Shown: positions 62,274 to 64,000 of the stretch, piece by piece
Layout: each line of letters starts with the position of its first letter
How positions within the stretch are numbered: position 1 is the first letter of the stretch
Assembly (NCBI GenBank): GCA_013076295.1
Contig: RQOL01000861.1
Span: 5,682,235 to 5,746,234, forward strand
DNA: 64,000 nucleotides
Reading direction: 5' to 3'
DNA from: Sanderia malayensis
Lineage: Eukaryota > Cnidaria > Scyphozoa > Semaeostomeae > Pelagiidae
The notes under the pieces: generated by a model
Database searches by the model: none
What the model was told of the DNA's origin: nothing
Seen by the model: the letters and a program-made list of their open reading frames with translations, nothing else
Translations under genes and position numbers: made by a program

Positions 62274-63709
62274 TTATTACAACTGAAACTAAGTAAAGTA
62301 CACATGCATTTGCTTGTCTTCAGTGACATGAACATTCATTCACACTAATTGCATATGAATGCACGTTGTTACATTTGAAACTAAGCGAAATGCACATGCA
62401 TTTCTTTGTTTTCAGTGATATGAACATTGATTCACAGTAATTGCACATGATGCCACGTTTTTACAGCTGAAACTAAGAGAATTTATTTTGGGTTTGCTTG
62501 TTTTCAGTGATTTGAAATTTCATTCACACTAATTGCGCATGAAGCTACGTTATTACAGCTGAAACGAAGTAAAATACACATGCATTTGCTTGTCTTGAGT
62601 GATATGAACATTGATTCACAGTAATTGCACATGATGCCACGTCTTTACAGCTGAAACTAAGAGAATTTATTTTGGGTTTGCTTGTTTTCAGTGCTTTTAA
62701 CTTTCATTCACACTAATTGCGCATGAAGCTACCTTATTACAACTGAAACTAAGTAAAGTACACATGCATTTGCTTGTCTTCAGTGATATGAACATTGATT
62801 CACAGTAATTGCACATGAAACCACGTTGTTACAGTTGAAACTAAGTGAAATGCACATGCATTTCTTTGTTTTCAGTGATATGAACATTGATTCACAGTAA
62901 TTGCACATGATGCCACGTTTTTACAGCTGAAACTAAGAGAATTTATTTTGGGTTTGCTTGTTTTCAGTGATTTGAAATTTCATTCACACTAATTGCGCAT
63001 GAAGCTACGTTATTACAGCTGAAACGAAGTAAAATACACATGCATTTGCTTGTCTTCAGTGATATGAACATTGATTCACAGTAATTGCACATGATGCCAC
63101 GTCTTTACAGCCGAAACTAAGAGAATTTATTTTGGGTTTGCTTGTTTTCAGTGATATTAACATTCATTCACACTAATTGCACATGAAGCTACCTTATTAC
63201 AACTGAAACTAAGTAAAGTACACATGCATTTGCTTGTCTTCAGTGATATGAACATTGATTCACAGTAATTGCACATGATGCCACGTTTTTACAGCTGAAA
63301 CTAGGAGAATTTATATTGGGTTTGCTTGTTTTCAGTGATTTTAACTTTCATTCACACTAATTGCGCATGAAGCTACGTTATTACAGCTGAAACGAAGTAA
63401 AATACACATGCATTTGCTTGTCTTGAGTGATATTAACATTCATTCACACTAATTGCATATGAATGCACGTTGTTACAGTTGAAACTAAGCGAAATACACC
63501 TGCGTTTATTTGTTTTCAGGGATATTGACATTCATTCAAACTAATTGCATATGAATGCACGTTGTTGCATTTGAAACTAAGCGAAATGCACATGCATTTA
63601 TTTGTTTTCAGTGATATGAACATTGATTGACAGTAATTGCACATGATGCCACGTTTTTACAGCTGAAACTAAGAGAATTTATTTTGGGTTTGCTTGTTTT
63701 CAGTGATTT
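62274..63709 (+). repeat. Shorter higher-order satellite unit, copy 2 (period 1472 bp)
   Basis: Second copy of the 60802-62237 unit. After it the array switches at about 63780 to the monomer order also seen near 55130 and 59460. Confidence 0.88.
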
Positions 63710-64000
63710 TAACTTTCATTCACACTGATTGCGCATGAAGCTACGTTATTACAGCTGAAACGAAGGAAAATACACATGCATTTGCTTGTTTTCAGTGACA
63801 TTAACATTCATTCCCACTAATGGCACATGAAGCCACGTTTTACAGCTAGAACTAAGTAAAATTCAAATGGGTTTGCTTGTTTTCAGTGATATTAACATTT
63901 TTCACTTTAATTCCACATGAAGCTACGTTATTACCATTGAAACCAAGCGAAGTAAAAGACACATGCGTTTAACTGCTTTCTGTGATATGAACATTGATTC

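Larger units (their letters stand above)
46441..64000. repeat. 92-bp satellite array, right block
   Basis: About 190 tandem monomers of roughly 92 bp continue to the window end. Monomer variants recur in blocks, for example those with GAGAATTAAACTTGGGGTTG or GAGAATTTATTTTGGGTTTG in place of AAATACACATGCATTTG. No gene is present. Short open frames (66-96 codons) on either strand merely repeat the monomer and are discarded. Confidence 0.97.

Noticed and set aside
46441..64000. Regular repeats that could look like a CRISPR array
   Set aside because: Monomers of about 92 bp abut with no unique spacers, the sequence context is eukaryotic and no cas genes occur. It is a satellite.
1..64000. tRNA, rRNA or prokaryotic operon features
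   Set aside because: None were seen. There is no Shine-Dalgarno pattern, and TATA boxes, a GT-AG intron and polyadenylation signals indicate a eukaryotic context.

Overview
The window is metazoan nuclear DNA. It shows a roughly 92-bp tandem satellite, a spliceosomal GT-AG intron, TATA-box promoters and two classes of animal DNA transposon. The host species cannot be named from the sequence. Inserted in the satellite is one very large Maverick/Polinton (adintovirus-like) element at about 4225-46440 (42.2 kb). It is bounded by 283-bp terminal inverted repeats that start with AG, and by a 6-bp target duplication (GCAACG/GCTACG, one mismatch). Its identity rests on five hallmark genes: a protein-primed family B DNA polymerase of unusual size (2030 aa), a DDE integrase with a chromo-like tail, an adenain-like cysteine protease, an A32/FtsK-type packaging ATPase and a double-jelly-roll-type major capsid protein.

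Layout: 1-2659 is part of a hAT-like transposon with a broken DUF4371/ZMYM-type transposase. 2660-4224 is satellite. 4225-4507 is the left TIR. 4.6-13.9 kb is a mostly minus-strand virion module (small basic proteins, a 600-aa coiled-coil protein, protease, capsid protein, a basic repeat protein and two further structural candidates). 14.2-18.5 kb is a rearranged block in which integrase and its neighbour point the opposite way to the virion genes, flanked by 533-bp inverted repeats. 18.5-28.1 kb holds minus-strand genes of unknown function plus the ATPase. 28.4-34.5 kb is the polymerase. 34.8-39.6 kb holds accessory genes on both strands. 39.6-44.1 kb is AT-rich with no convincing complete gene. 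44.1-46.1 kb holds a 414-aa unknown protein and a small Fic-domain protein. 46158-46440 is the right TIR. 46441-64000 is satellite with higher-order duplications of 4327 bp and 1472 bp.

Together the genes could supply protein-primed DNA replication, integration, DNA packaging, capsid assembly and proteolytic maturation. This copy is only partly intact. Polymerase, integrase, protease and capsid protein are open throughout. At least seven other genes carry an in-frame stop codon inside an otherwise coherent frame. Several frames break at A or T runs that are one base short. An inversion has split two genes. The most notable observations are this inversion (a segment that could flip), the recurring in-frame stops, Fic cargo next to one terminus, promoter-like TIRs, a 5'-leader hairpin and a clean intron in a virus-like gene.
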